Below are positions 34,930-44,161 of a stretch of 64,000 nucleotides of DNA, in pieces (positions within the stretch are counted from its first letter, which is position 1; every line of letters begins with the position of its first letter). This DNA is from Dyadobacter arcticus (lineage in GTDB: Bacteria; Bacteroidota; Bacteroidia; Cytophagales; Spirosomataceae). Both the position numbers and the translations under genes were made by a program. The stretch lies in NCBI RefSeq assembly GCF_011762185.1, contig NZ_JAASQJ010000005.1, positions 310,001-374,000 on the forward strand, in the 5' to 3' direction. The notes below the pieces were generated by a model. That model was not told the DNA's origin and made no database searches. It saw nothing but the letters and a program-made list of their open reading frames with translations.

Positions 34930-34937
34930 TACCTTTG
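34930..34937 (+). promoter_or_regulatory. TAnnTTTG promoter of the yceD-rpmF-plsX-fabH operon
   Basis: TACCTTTG fully matches the -7 consensus and lies 22 bp before the GTG start of the yceD gene, so the leader would be about 15 nt. Confidence 0.55.
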
Positions 34938-34958
34938 CAGTCCTTTTGACAGAAAAGA

Positions 34959-35516
34959 GTGAAAGAGCTAAGTAAATACAACATAGACATTTACGGTTTG
35001 GAGGAAAAACAGTATGACTATGAAATGGAGTCGGGCGATGCCTTCTTTGAGGAGCTGGAACAAGATCTGATCGAGCACGGAAATTTCAAAACACATGTGG
35101 TTTTGAATAGATCGGCCACCATGATTCAACTTAATTTTGAAACAAAAGGAAGCGTAATTTTAACCTGTGACCGGAGCCTTGAACCTTTTGAAGAACCTAT
35201 TGATCTGAATGGAAGGATCATTTTAAAGTTCGGCGATCACAACGAGGAGCTTACGGACGAAATTGAAATCATTAATAGAAATACCCCAAGGATCAACGTT
35301 GCAAGATACATTTTTGAATTTATCGCACTAACTCTTCCATTTAAAAAAATACATCCGGATCTAAGAACCGAGGATGATAATTTGGATTCGATAGAGGATG
35401 AAGAGGAAGGCATTTTAGTGTATTCGTCAGGAGATATAGAAGACCTGGAAAGTACAGAAGAAGAAAAAATAGATCCCCGCTGGGAAGCATTAAAGAAATT
35501 AAAAGGCGAACAATAG
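34959..35516 (+). CDS. yceD: YceD/DUF177 protein (23S rRNA accumulation)
   Basis: A 185-residue cytoplasmic protein of the DUF177 family. The core VLNRSATMIQLNFETKGSVILTCDRSLEPFEEPI and the acidic middle DEIEIINRNTPRINVARYIFEFIALTLPFKKIHPD fit the family; the end is very acidic (DLESTEEEKIDPRWEALKKL). In other bacteria YceD supports 23S rRNA accumulation and is encoded just before rpmF, as here. The start is GTG. It opens the conserved operon yceD-rpmF-plsX-fabH. The Cys of the usual zinc site is reduced to a single CDRS motif. Confidence 0.85.
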   Translation: MKELSKYNIDIYGLEEKQYDYEMESGDAFFEELEQDLIEHGNFKTHVVLNRSATMIQLNFETKGSVILTCDRSLEPFEEPIDLNGRIILKFGDHNEELTDEIEIINRNTPRINVARYIFEFIALTLPFKKIHPDLRTEDDNLDSIEDEEEGILVYSSGDIEDLESTEEEKIDPRWEALKKLKGEQ

Positions 35517-35555
35517 CCGAGATGGCCAGGGAGCCCGTCGTCCCAGCCCAGTTGC

Positions 35556-35616
35556 CCGTCGGTTTAAACCGACGGAAATTGAAAAATAATTAATTACCGT
35601 TGGCTTCAGCCGACGG
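35556..35616. repeat. Pair of REP-like palindromes between yceD and rpmF
   Basis: CCGTCGGTTTAAACCGACGG (35556-35575) is a perfect 20-bp palindrome. A related copy, CCGTTGGCTTCAGCCGACGG (35597-35616), follows after 21 AT-rich bases. They share the outer CCGTC/GACGG and length with the palindromes next to the RAYT gene at 20679-20750. A further dyad GTTGG-n6-CCAAC is at 35630-35645. The inserts sit inside a conserved operon without breaking a gene. Confidence 0.7.
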
Positions 35617-35690
35617 AGAGTACCAAAGAAGTTGGCTGGCGCCAACAGACCTGAAATAGTAAAAAATATAAACAATAGACATAAAGCATC

Positions 35691-35885
35691 ATGGCACATC
35701 CTAAGCGGAGACATTCCACTTCTCGTCGCGATTCTCGCAGAGCGCATGACTTCCTTACCGGAAAGCAATTAGGTACTGATTCATCCACAGGAGAAATTCA
35801 CCAGCTACACCGCGCTCACGTTCACGAAGGAAACCTGGTTTACAGGGGAAAAGTGGTTGTAGAGAACTATACTAAAACAGTTTAG
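35691..35885 (+). CDS. rpmF: 50S ribosomal protein L32
   Basis: A 64-residue basic protein that begins MAHPKRRHSTSRRDSRRAHD, the diagnostic start of bL32. The usual zinc-binding cysteines are absent (the middle reads GEIHQLHRAHVHEGNLVYRG), so this is the Cys-minus form, common in Bacteroidota. It lies between yceD and plsX as in many bacteria. The REP pair upstream separates it from yceD by 174 bp. Confidence 0.96.
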   Translation: MAHPKRRHSTSRRDSRRAHDFLTGKQLGTDSSTGEIHQLHRAHVHEGNLVYRGKVVVENYTKTV

Positions 35886-36017
35886 TTTCTGTCGATGAGT
35901 ACATCAATTTCGCAGCAGCTCCATAAAAGTTGTTGCGAAATTCTTTTTTACTGCGGCACATCTGCTAAATTTACACCTTCGATTTCTAACTTATTAGTCT
36001 AAAATAACAGCGTGTAA

Positions 36018-36956
36018 ATGAAAATTGCGGTAGATGCTATGGGGGGAGATTTAGCTCCGCAGGCTATTGTTGAAGGGGTCATTCTGGCGTCTTCTGAACT
36101 ACCATCCGAGGCGAGGATCGTTTTGATTGGCCGTGAAAGTGCTATTTGGGATATTTTCAATAAAAGTAACTTCACCCCTACTAACATTGACGTCATTCAT
36201 GCAGAAGATGTTATTGAGATGGGGGAACATCCAACGAAAGCCCTTTCTCAAAAACCCAATTCAAGCATTGGCATTGGCTTCAAGCTTCTGAAAGAAAAAG
36301 AGGTAGACATTTTTTGCAGTGCGGGAAATACCGGAGCCATGCACGTAGGTGCGCTTTTTAGCATCAAAGCAATAGAAGGAATCCTTAGACCTGCCATTGC
36401 AGGATTTGTACCACAGGTTGGCGGAGGATATGCAATAATGCTCGATATCGGAGCGAATGCAGATTGTAAGCCCGAGGTTCTTGCACAGTTTGGCGAAATT
36501 GGCTCCCTATTCGCCCAATATACATTTCAAATTGACAAACCGCGCGTAGCGCTTATGAATATTGGTGAAGAAGAACAAAAAGGTTCACTTACATCACAGG
36601 CAACGTTCCCCCTACTCAAACAAAACAAACGAATCAACTTTATAGGAAATATTGAAGGTAAGGATCTCTTTACCAACAAGGCCGACGTGATCGTCACCGA
36701 CGGTTTTACTGGTAATATTTTGTTTAAGCTAGGAGAATCTTTACACGAAATTTCCAAGCAAAGAGGGTTTCAGGACGACTTTATTGACAAAACCAACTAT
36801 GAATCTATTGGAGGAAGTTCCATCATCGGTGTCAATGGAAATGTAATGATTGCCCATGGTATCTCCTCACCTTTAGCTATAAAAAATATGATTGGCTGGG
36901 CATACAAACAGGTCAAGTCAAAGGCATATTTGCATATTGCGCAAGCATTGAATTAA
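36018..36956 (+). CDS. plsX: Phosphate acyltransferase PlsX
   Basis: A 312-residue enzyme that makes acyl-phosphate from acyl-ACP for phospholipid synthesis. It starts MKIAVDAMGGDLAPQAIVEGV and has the family blocks VIEMGEHPTKALSQKPNSSIG, IFCSAGNTGAMHVGAL, LDIGANADCKPEVLAQFG, LMNIGEEEQKG and GNIEGKDLFTNKADVIVTDGFTGNILFKLGES. It belongs to the membrane-lipid operon and lies 31 bp before fabH. Confidence 0.96.
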   Translation: MKIAVDAMGGDLAPQAIVEGVILASSELPSEARIVLIGRESAIWDIFNKSNFTPTNIDVIHAEDVIEMGEHPTKALSQKPNSSIGIGFKLLKEKEVDIFCSAGNTGAMHVGALFSIKAIEGILRPAIAGFVPQVGGGYAIMLDIGANADCKPEVLAQFGEIGSLFAQYTFQIDKPRVALMNIGEEEQKGSLTSQATFPLLKQNKRINFIGNIEGKDLFTNKADVIVTDGFTGNILFKLGESLHEISKQRGFQDDFIDKTNYESIGGSSIIGVNGNVMIAHGISSPLAIKNMIGWAYKQVKSKAYLHIAQALN

Positions 36957-36987
36957 TCCGGATCGGATTTTGAATAGTTAATTTATC

Positions 36988-37983
36988 ATGACCCATATAA
37001 AAGCCTCTATAACAGGAATACAAGGGTATGTGCCTGATTATGTTTTGACGAATGCCGAGTTGGAAACAATGGTTGCAACAAACGACGAGTGGATCGTGAG
37101 TCGTACCGGCATTAAAGAAAGGCGTATTCTGAAGGGTGAAGGATTAGGGAGCTCACATATGGGTGCCGAAGCTGTAAAAGGACTGCTTGAAAAAACGAAT
37201 ACCAGTCCAAAGGAAATTGATCTGCTGATTTGCGCAACGACCACACCTGACTTTGTATTTCCATGTACGGCCAACCTCATTTGCGATATGGTGGGAATTC
37301 GAAATGTGGGAAGCTTTGACATTCAGGCTGCCTGCTCAGGATTTCTTTATGCACTGACTTTGGGTTCTCAATTTATCGAGACTGGAAAATACAAAAAAGT
37401 TATCGTTGTCGGATCCGACAAAATGTCTGCCATTGTAGATTATACTGATCGCAAAACCTGTATTCTTTTTGGAGATGGCGCTGGTGCTGTCTTGCTGGAA
37501 GCTGATACCGAAGGATATGGCATTATCGACTCCCTGATCAAGTCGGATGGAGCTGGTTATCCTTACCTCAACCAGAAAGCCGGAGGGAGCCGATATCCTC
37601 CGAGCCACGAAACCATTGACAATCGGCTGCATTATGTTTACCAGGATGGCGCGCAGGTTTTTAAATTCGCTGTAACCAATATGGCCGACGTTTCCGCAGA
37701 AATTATGGAAAGGAACGGGCTCAAAGGCAGTGACGTAGCGTGGTTGGTGCCCCATCAGGCAAACCGCCGGATCATTGAAGCTACTGCTAACCGTATGAAT
37801 GTTGGAATGGATAAAGTAATGGTAAATATCCAGAAATACGGGAATACGACGGCAGCAACCATTCCATTGTGTTTATGGGATTATGAATCACAGCTAAAAA
37901 AAGGCGACAATTTAATTTTGGCCGCCTTTGGAGGCGGGTTTACCTGGGGCTCGATTTATCTTAAGTGGGCTTACCAGGGATAA
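36988..37983 (+). CDS. fabH: 3-oxoacyl-ACP synthase III
   Basis: A 331-residue condensing enzyme that starts fatty-acid synthesis from acyl-CoA and malonyl-ACP. The catalytic triad is visible: Cys in DIQAACSGFLYAL (near 112), His in VPHQANRRIIE and Asn in KYGNTTAATIPL. The N-terminal TNDEWIVSRTGIKERRI is the family signature. It follows plsX directly and precedes efp, so lipid initiation and translation genes share the transcript. Confidence 0.96.
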   Translation: MTHIKASITGIQGYVPDYVLTNAELETMVATNDEWIVSRTGIKERRILKGEGLGSSHMGAEAVKGLLEKTNTSPKEIDLLICATTTPDFVFPCTANLICDMVGIRNVGSFDIQAACSGFLYALTLGSQFIETGKYKKVIVVGSDKMSAIVDYTDRKTCILFGDGAGAVLLEADTEGYGIIDSLIKSDGAGYPYLNQKAGGSRYPPSHETIDNRLHYVYQDGAQVFKFAVTNMADVSAEIMERNGLKGSDVAWLVPHQANRRIIEATANRMNVGMDKVMVNIQKYGNTTAATIPLCLWDYESQLKKGDNLILAAFGGGFTWGSIYLKWAYQG

Positions 37984-38025
37984 ACCTGTGATTTGAAAAG
38001 ATTACATTTTAATTTATTGAAAAAA

Positions 38026-38592
38026 ATGGCAACTACCGCAGATTTGCGCAACGGATTGGTAATAAATTTTAATCATGACTTGTTTCAGGTGACTGAATTC
38101 CAGCATGTTAAACCAGGTAAAGGCAATGCGTTTGTCCGTACTAAACTCAAAAGCCTCACGACCGGAAAAGTGTTAGACAATACTTTCTCTTCCGGTGCGG
38201 GTATTATCCCAGTGCGTGTTGAAAGACATAAATTCCAATATTTATATAAGGATGAAGTCGGCTACAACTTTATGAATGCCGAAACTTTCGATCAGGTTTT
38301 GATCGATGAAAAATTGGTAACCAATGCCGATTTGATGAAGGAAGGGCAGGAAGTAGAAATTTTAATCAATACCGAAAATGATTCAGCATTGCTTTGCGAG
38401 CTCCCTCCTTTTGTTGAACTGGAAGTTACCTACTCAGAGCCTGGCCTGAAAGGCGACACCGCCAACTCTCCAAAGAAGGCAATCGAGGTTGAAACTGGTG
38501 CCCGGATTATGGTGCCTTTATTTATTGAGGAAGGCCAAAAAATTAAAGTCGATACCCGTACTTACGATTACGTAGAAAGAGTAAAATCATAA
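38026..38592 (+). CDS. efp: Translation elongation factor P
   Basis: A 188-residue factor that eases ribosome stalling at proline runs. I use the ATG at 38026 (MATTADLRNGLVINFN), as in relatives; an upstream TTG would add 11 residues. The loop that reaches the peptidyl-transferase centre reads QHVKPGKGNAFVRTKL, with the conserved Lys that may be modified. The order plsX-fabH-efp-accB-accC is kept in many Bacteroidota. Confidence 0.95.
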   Translation: MATTADLRNGLVINFNHDLFQVTEFQHVKPGKGNAFVRTKLKSLTTGKVLDNTFSSGAGIIPVRVERHKFQYLYKDEVGYNFMNAETFDQVLIDEKLVTNADLMKEGQEVEILINTENDSALLCELPPFVELEVTYSEPGLKGDTANSPKKAIEVETGARIMVPLFIEEGQKIKVDTRTYDYVERVKS

Positions 38593-38629
38593 TTTTTAAC
38601 GGGTGCCACCACAGTGTAAATTTGAATAA

Positions 38630-39109
38630 ATGGAAACCAAAGAAATCCAAAAACTGATTGACTTCATTGCCCAGTCCGGCCTTGATGAGGTGAATATTGA
38701 AACAGCAGATTTGAAAATTAAGGTGAAACGCTATGGTTCAGCTCCGGTGATAACCAATTCCTCCGCGACTCCTGCGACCCCTGCACCGTCTTTTGCAACA
38801 TCTGCGCCTACAACACCCGTGACCCAGACCGCCGCTTCTGAGTTAATGGTTTCCAATGCTGCACAAAGCCTTATCACGATCAAGTCACCAATGATCGGTA
38901 CTTTCTACCGCGCATCCAGTCCGGAAACGCCTTCATTCGCTAGTGTTGGAGATGAAATCAAGCCAGGTAAAGTGGTTTGCGTGATAGAAGCAATGAAGCT
39001 TTTTAATGAAATTGAATCGGAGATTTCCGGAAAAATAGTGAAAGTACTGGTTGAGAATGCGACACCAGTGGAATTCGACCAGCCTTTGTTTCTCGTTGAG
39101 CCTGTCTGA
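38630..39109 (+). CDS. accB: Biotin carboxyl carrier protein of acetyl-CoA carboxylase
   Basis: A 159-residue carrier. The first 40 residues (METKEIQKLIDFIAQSGLDEV) are the N-terminal dimer part; an Ala/Thr/Pro-rich linker follows (about 42-75), then the biotinyl domain with the biotin-accepting Lys in VCVIEAMKLFNEIES. It feeds malonyl-CoA to the FabH step encoded upstream and is followed 35 bp later by accC. Confidence 0.96.
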   Translation: METKEIQKLIDFIAQSGLDEVNIETADLKIKVKRYGSAPVITNSSATPATPAPSFATSAPTTPVTQTAASELMVSNAAQSLITIKSPMIGTFYRASSPETPSFASVGDEIKPGKVVCVIEAMKLFNEIESEISGKIVKVLVENATPVEFDQPLFLVEPV

Positions 39110-39144
39110 GGCAATGGACGATCTATAAAACTAAATTAACTTTC

Positions 39145-40488
39145 ATGTTTAAAAAGATACTCATTGCAAACCGGGGCGAAATCGCCTTGCGTGTTATCAG
39201 GACCTGTCGCGAAATGGGGATTAAAACCGTGGCTGTATACTCTACGGCCGACCGGGACAGTCTTCACGTTCGATTTGCAGATGAGGCCGTTTGCATTGGC
39301 CCACCACCGAGCCGACAATCTTATTTAAGTATTCAAAGCATTATTTCAGCAGCTGAGGTCACGGGCGCGGATGCGATCCATCCCGGCTACGGGTTTCTTT
39401 CGGAAAATGCCGAGTTTTCCCAGATATGTGCGGATTATGGCATTAAATTCATAGGGGCTACGGCGGCGCAAATTAATGGGATGGGTGATAAGGCAACCGC
39501 CAAAGCTACGATGATTGCCGCTGGAGTACCGGTTGTACCAGGTTCAGAGGGACTTTTAGACTCTATTGAACATGGCAAAAAATTAGCAGAAGGAATCGGA
39601 TACCCTGTTATTGTGAAAGCGACTGCTGGCGGAGGTGGTCGCGGTATGCGGATCATAAATAAACCCGACGAATTTGAGAAGGCATGGAACGATGCGCGCA
39701 CAGAATCTGCTGCCGCCTTTGGTAACGATGGCCTATATCTTGAAAAATTTGTGGAAGAACCCCGCCACATTGAAATTCAGATCATTGGAGATCAGTTTGG
39801 TAAAGTCTGCCATTTATCCGAACGCGATTGTTCTATTCAACGTCGCCATCAAAAATTGGTAGAGGAAACTCCGTCACCTATCATAACACCTGAACTTCGT
39901 GAAAAAATGGGTGCAGCGGCTATTAAAGGTGCTCAGGCGATAGGTTATGAGGGAGCAGGGACCATTGAGTTCCTGGTCGATAAGAATGGTGATTTCTTTT
40001 TTATGGAAATGAACACCCGTATTCAGGTGGAACATCCTATTACGGAAGAGGTTACAGATTTTGATCTTATTAAAGAACAAATCAAAGTTGCAGCAGGTGA
40101 ACCTATATCAGGGGTTAACTACACGCCAAAGTTATTTGCAATGGAATGCCGGATTAACGCCGAGGATCCAGCTAATAATTTCAGGCCGGCTCCCGGTAAA
40201 ATAACGAATCTGCATTTTCCTGGTGGTCATGGTGTCCGTATTGATAGCCATGTTTACAGCGGCTACACGATCCCGCCAAATTATGACTCCATGATTGCCA
40301 AGCTTATTGTAAGCGGCCAGTCGAGGGAAGAAGTAATTACCCGCATGAAGCGTGCATTGCAGGAATTTGTGATTGAGGGCATTAAAACCACCATTCCTTT
40401 TCACATTAAGTTAATGGATGATCCTGGTTTCAAATCTGGAAATTTCACTACTAAGTATTTGGAAACATTCGATTTCTCGACACTTTAA
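39145..40488 (+). CDS. accC: Biotin carboxylase subunit of acetyl-CoA carboxylase
   Basis: A 447-residue ATP-grasp enzyme that carboxylates the biotin of AccB. It begins MFKKILIANRGEIALRVIRTC; the glycine-rich ATP loop KATAGGGGRGMRI, the catalytic FMEMNTRIQVEHPITEEVT and VHLSERDCSIQRRHQK (here CHLSERDCSIQRRHQK) are all present. It is the last gene of the operon; a bidirectional terminator follows at 40506-40544. Confidence 0.97.
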   Translation: MFKKILIANRGEIALRVIRTCREMGIKTVAVYSTADRDSLHVRFADEAVCIGPPPSRQSYLSIQSIISAAEVTGADAIHPGYGFLSENAEFSQICADYGIKFIGATAAQINGMGDKATAKATMIAAGVPVVPGSEGLLDSIEHGKKLAEGIGYPVIVKATAGGGGRGMRIINKPDEFEKAWNDARTESAAAFGNDGLYLEKFVEEPRHIEIQIIGDQFGKVCHLSERDCSIQRRHQKLVEETPSPIITPELREKMGAAAIKGAQAIGYEGAGTIEFLVDKNGDFFFMEMNTRIQVEHPITEEVTDFDLIKEQIKVAAGEPISGVNYTPKLFAMECRINAEDPANNFRPAPGKITNLHFPGGHGVRIDSHVYSGYTIPPNYDSMIAKLIVSGQSREEVITRMKRALQEFVIEGIKTTIPFHIKLMDDPGFKSGNFTTKYLETFDFSTL

Positions 40489-40505
40489 TATCAAAATGCA
40501 ATCAT

Positions 40506-40544
40506 AAAAAAGGTGAGAAGGATTTTTCCCTGCTCACCTTTTTT
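40506..40544. terminator. Bidirectional terminator
   Basis: AAAAA-AGGTGAG (40506-40517) pairs with CTCACCT-TTTTT (40533-40544) around a 15-base loop. A and T tracts on both sides let it serve accC on the plus strand and the convergent gene at 40562 on the minus strand. Confidence 0.85.
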
Positions 40545-40561
40545 ATGGAGTATGATCTTGA

Positions 40562-40930
40562 TTATTCTATTATTGCAAGCATTTTACGGGTTGCTTCCAA
40601 TCCATCCCTAATCGTTCTGACCGAAGGAGTTCCGTGATAATAACCCGCCAGATGCAACGTATCATACGTTTCGTTCAAGTATGACAACATAGTTTTGTTG
40701 TATTTTCTTACGCTGTTGCGGTAGTCTTCAATGCTTTTTGGCTTAACAAATTTGATCCCCTCTTTCTTCCTGAGATACTCATTCACAATCATCAAAGCGG
40801 CATTATAAGCCGTACCTGACGCCATTTGAACATACTTGATGTCCCGATATTCATTACCTTCTTTCTGAGCTTTTGTTGTTAGGATTTCCCTTGCATTTGC
40901 TAAATAACGATTAATTTCATGATACCCCAT
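40562..40930 (-). CDS. Small helical protein, DUF5618-like
   Basis: A 122-residue all-helical cytoplasmic protein: MGYHEINRYLANAREIL, then YVQMASGTAYNAALMIVNEYL and SVRKYNKTMLSYLNETYDTLHLAGYYHG. This resembles DUF5618, a Bacteroidota family whose helices look HEPN-like; I cannot name a function. No catalytic RxxxxH motif of HEPN RNases was seen. It stands alone, sharing the bidirectional terminator with accC. The family call is from memory of the sequence style. Confidence 0.55.
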   Translation of the reverse strand: MGYHEINRYLANAREILTTKAQKEGNEYRDIKYVQMASGTAYNAALMIVNEYLRKKEGIKFVKPKSIEDYRNSVRKYNKTMLSYLNETYDTLHLAGYYHGTPSVRTIRDGLEATRKMLAIIE

Positions 40931-41072
40931 GTGTGTAGTTGGTCTATTAAATTAAGAGAATTTCGAAACTTTGAGGTCAAATTTACAAAATTCTCGGAAA
41001 ACATTTTCTGTTGATAAACAACATTGACCTGGAGTATGTCAGGTCAATGATATTTAAACAATATAATGTTCA

Positions 41073-42380
41073 CTAAACCACCCCAGGCAGCGAATAGGGC
41101 GACCGATATTTCCTCGTCAGCATTTTATTGGCCTCATCATCACCAATAAACTTTTCAGTTTTTGGATCGAAGGTCAAGGCTCTTCCTGTGCGGTAGGCGA
41201 TGTTGCCCAAATGCGCCAAACCAGACGACAGATGTGCGGTTTCGACTGGGCCATTCAATAGTTTGGTGTCCCTGGCCACAACTGCATCAATGAAATTTTT
41301 GAAATGGTCTCCGCCCGCTTTTCGGGTAGGCCCGGGTTTCTTTTCTTTGCCCAGGAACGTTTCATAAAAATCATAGCCTTTCACAACCATATAACCCTCA
41401 GATCCATAGAAAATATTCCCAATACCTGTTCCTCCCTCATCATTCGTCATCCAAGGACGGACTTCAAACTCAATGATCTTCTTCTCTTTCGGATAAACAA
41501 AGGAAGAACTGAGCACTTCCGGTGTCTCCTTTGCATCGTTCCAAAGAAACTTACCTCCCGATGAAGTAATTTTTTCAGGGAAACTCTCGACGCCCAATCC
41601 CCACATACACATATCGGTTTCGTGGATTCCCTGGTTGCCAATGTCTCCGTTGCCATAGTTCCAATGCCAGTGCCAATCGTAATGCACGTAGTTTTTGGAA
41701 AAAGGCTTCATTTCGGCAGGACCCGTCCATAAATCATAGTCCAAACCAGCTGGCACCGCTTCGGTACCTCTATCGCCAATATCAGGACGCCATTTGTAGA
41801 CTAATCCCCTTGCCATATATACGTTGCCAATCAATCCATCTCGTAAATGCTTAACAGCTTCCTGCAATGCTTCTGAGCTGCGTAATTGGACACCATGCTG
41901 TACAATTCTTTTGTACTTATTGGCCGCTTCAATCATTTTACGGCCTTCGTGCAAGTTATGGGATCCTGGTTTTTCAACATACACATCCTTACCAGCCTGG
42001 CAAGCCCAAATCGTGGCGAGTGCATGCCAGTGATTGGGAGTTGCAATACTCACTACATCAATCGATTTGTCTTCATAAACCTTCCGAAGATCGATCTCGG
42101 TTTTTACTTTTTTGCCGGTCTTTGCTTCAAATTCTTTGGCTCTTTTTTGAAGAATGTTGTTATCGGGATCGCAAAAGGTAGCCACCTCGACATTACTTAA
42201 ATTATTGAAACCAGCAATGTGAGACTGACCACGGCCATTTACGCCCAGAACAGCCACACGAATCCTGTCATTTGCGCCAAATGCGTTGGCTGGAATGATG
42301 TACGGGATCGAAAGCGCAACGGCCGCGCTGGTTGAATTTTTAATAAAGTCCCTTCTCGAAACTTCGTTTGGTTTTTCCAT
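41073..42380 (-). CDS. Gfo/Idh/MocA-family oxidoreductase with Tat signal
   Basis: A 435-residue secreted NAD(P)-dependent oxidoreductase. A twin-arginine signal (SRRDFIKNSTSAAVALSIPYIIPANAFG) precedes the Rossmann domain (VAVLGVNGRGQSHIAGF) and the family motif DVYVEKPGSHNLHEGRKMIEAA, with the catalytic Lys in EKP. The middle has GDIGNQGIHETDMCMWGLG, typical of the Bacteroidota/Planctomycetes periplasmic branch that acts on sugars or glycosides. The export of a folded, cofactor-loaded enzyme explains the Tat signal. The exact substrate is unknown. Confidence 0.9.
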   Translation of the reverse strand: MEKPNEVSRRDFIKNSTSAAVALSIPYIIPANAFGANDRIRVAVLGVNGRGQSHIAGFNNLSNVEVATFCDPDNNILQKRAKEFEAKTGKKVKTEIDLRKVYEDKSIDVVSIATPNHWHALATIWACQAGKDVYVEKPGSHNLHEGRKMIEAANKYKRIVQHGVQLRSSEALQEAVKHLRDGLIGNVYMARGLVYKWRPDIGDRGTEAVPAGLDYDLWTGPAEMKPFSKNYVHYDWHWHWNYGNGDIGNQGIHETDMCMWGLGVESFPEKITSSGGKFLWNDAKETPEVLSSSFVYPKEKKIIEFEVRPWMTNDEGGTGIGNIFYGSEGYMVVKGYDFYETFLGKEKKPGPTRKAGGDHFKNFIDAVVARDTKLLNGPVETAHLSSGLAHLGNIAYRTGRALTFDPKTEKFIGDDEANKMLTRKYRSPYSLPGVV

Positions 42381-42553
42381 AAGAATAAGGTTAAGGTTCC
42401 TGAATGTAACTGATTTGCAGGCAATTGGTAAGACGACATTTGGTCAATCTTCCCTTATCCGGCTCATATATAAAGTACTAGTTATTTCAGATTTAGTACT
42501 ATCGGAGATTTGAGTGGGCGTTAGCTTTCCAATTTATTCGTGGCATAAAAATC

Positions 42554-44014
42554 TTAAATATTCCCAACAGCCTGAGGAATCTGCGTCGCAGTTTCCTCAT
42601 ATTTATTCTCACTAGGTAATCCGAAAAGGGATTTTTCCTTAATGATTTTGGCCACGTTTTCTGGTACCAGGTCTTCCCAGCCAGGCTCACCGCGTTTTAT
42701 TTTTTCCAAAACAAAGTCAGTGGTGATATGCATCCGTTCTTTGTTGAAATTCCTGATATCCTCAATTTTATCATTGATAATCAAATATTGGAACAATGGA
42801 CGCAGATGGTCAGGGACTACAAAATTTTCGCAGCTGTAAACGGAGCCGTCCGGCTGCAATGTGGGGTAGATAAAGAGCTTAACTTTCCGGCTAAAAAGTG
42901 TGGCGAATGATTCAAGGATGCCTCCCGGCAAAAATTCATAATGTTTCTCTTCAAAAATATCCTGAAGGCTTGGGCTACCCAACAAAAGTCCGGCTTTAAG
43001 CTTGGTAAGCCTCGATAAATACGCTACCAGACGATAATATTCATGGTGGTTGGAGATCATCACCATGTGGCCAAGCGAGCACAGTATATCGACCCTGTCT
43101 AAGAAATCCTTTTCATCAATATCCTTATCGCCCGCTTTCAGATTATGAAGCGTCAACTCCGAGATGAGCACTACTTTCGATTCATCCACATCTGGTTCGG
43201 CCAGGAACTGCTTCTGTCCATTGCTGATCAGGTCAATGTGTACATTGGTGATAGGCCTTAAACGGCCACGCATCATCAGGATATGCTTCTTATATAATGC
43301 CTCAGAAGGCTGTAAAACGCCCCCGTCGCTGCCAAAAAGGGCCGCGTCAGTGAATCCGTTTTTTACCAGACGAAGGCTCATCAGGCGATTGTCAACTTTA
43401 TCGAAATCAGGGCCGCTAAAACGTACCATATCAATTTCAATGCGATCTGTTGTCAGATCGTCCATCAACGATAAAAGGAGTATTTCTGGCGATGTATAGT
43501 AAAAAAAACAACCATACATTAGATTAACGCCGATGATCCCGAGCGCCTGCTGCTGTAAAATGTTTTCGTCGTCCCGCATTCTAATGTGGATCACTACATA
43601 GTTTGTAGGCCCCATCGGTGTAAGCTGAAATTGTAATCCAACCCACCCATGCGATTCATTGGTTTTTTGAAAATTAAGGGCGACTACTGTATTGGCAAAA
43701 GCAAAAAACTGACTATCATCACCGCGTTTCTCGGAAAGCCGTTTTTCAACCAGATTGTACTCCCGGTTAAGCATTTTCATCAAGCGGGACTCCACCACAT
43801 ACCTGCCTCCTTCTTCCGTTCCATATATTGCATCGCTGAATGTCATGTCATATGCCGACATTGTTTTCGCAACCGTTCCCGAAGCTCCGCCTGCTTTGAA
43901 AAAATAGGCAGCGGTTTCCTGACCAGCCCCGATTTCGGCGAAAGAACCATATATCCCCCGATCTAAGTTGATCCTTAATGCTTTTTGTTTTGTACCAAGG
44001 TTCTTTTCGTACAT
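42554..44014 (-). CDS. Conserved uncharacterised protein (often labelled nicotinate-nucleotide adenylyltransferase)
   Basis: A 486-residue soluble protein of a conserved family whose N-terminus reads LDRGIYGSFAEIGAGQETAAYFFKAGGASGTVAKTMSAYDM. As I recall, databases label such proteins nicotinate-nucleotide adenylyltransferase, yet I find no HxGH or ISSTxxR motif of that enzyme. Further blocks are GRYVVESRLMKMLNREYNLV, GRLRPITNVHIDLI and a C-terminal domain with VMISNHHEYYRLVAYLSR. The function is unknown; the strong conservation of the first 60 residues suggests a core role. It has no signal peptide. Both neighbours are unrelated single genes. Confidence 0.75.
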   Translation of the reverse strand: MYEKNLGTKQKALRINLDRGIYGSFAEIGAGQETAAYFFKAGGASGTVAKTMSAYDMTFSDAIYGTEEGGRYVVESRLMKMLNREYNLVEKRLSEKRGDDSQFFAFANTVVALNFQKTNESHGWVGLQFQLTPMGPTNYVVIHIRMRDDENILQQQALGIIGVNLMYGCFFYYTSPEILLLSLMDDLTTDRIEIDMVRFSGPDFDKVDNRLMSLRLVKNGFTDAALFGSDGGVLQPSEALYKKHILMMRGRLRPITNVHIDLISNGQKQFLAEPDVDESKVVLISELTLHNLKAGDKDIDEKDFLDRVDILCSLGHMVMISNHHEYYRLVAYLSRLTKLKAGLLLGSPSLQDIFEEKHYEFLPGGILESFATLFSRKVKLFIYPTLQPDGSVYSCENFVVPDHLRPLFQYLIINDKIEDIRNFNKERMHITTDFVLEKIKRGEPGWEDLVPENVAKIIKEKSLFGLPSENKYEETATQIPQAVGNI

Positions 44015-44161
44015 AAACTTGAATGGGTAAATTGAAAAGCTTTACTTGTAAATATAAGAAAAATACATAATCATATAACTACATTTAGCCGTCTTCTGGT
44101 ATCAGAATGGAAAAGTTCTAAAAGTTAATGTTAGGTTAATCTGAGTAATATCTCTGGAATT

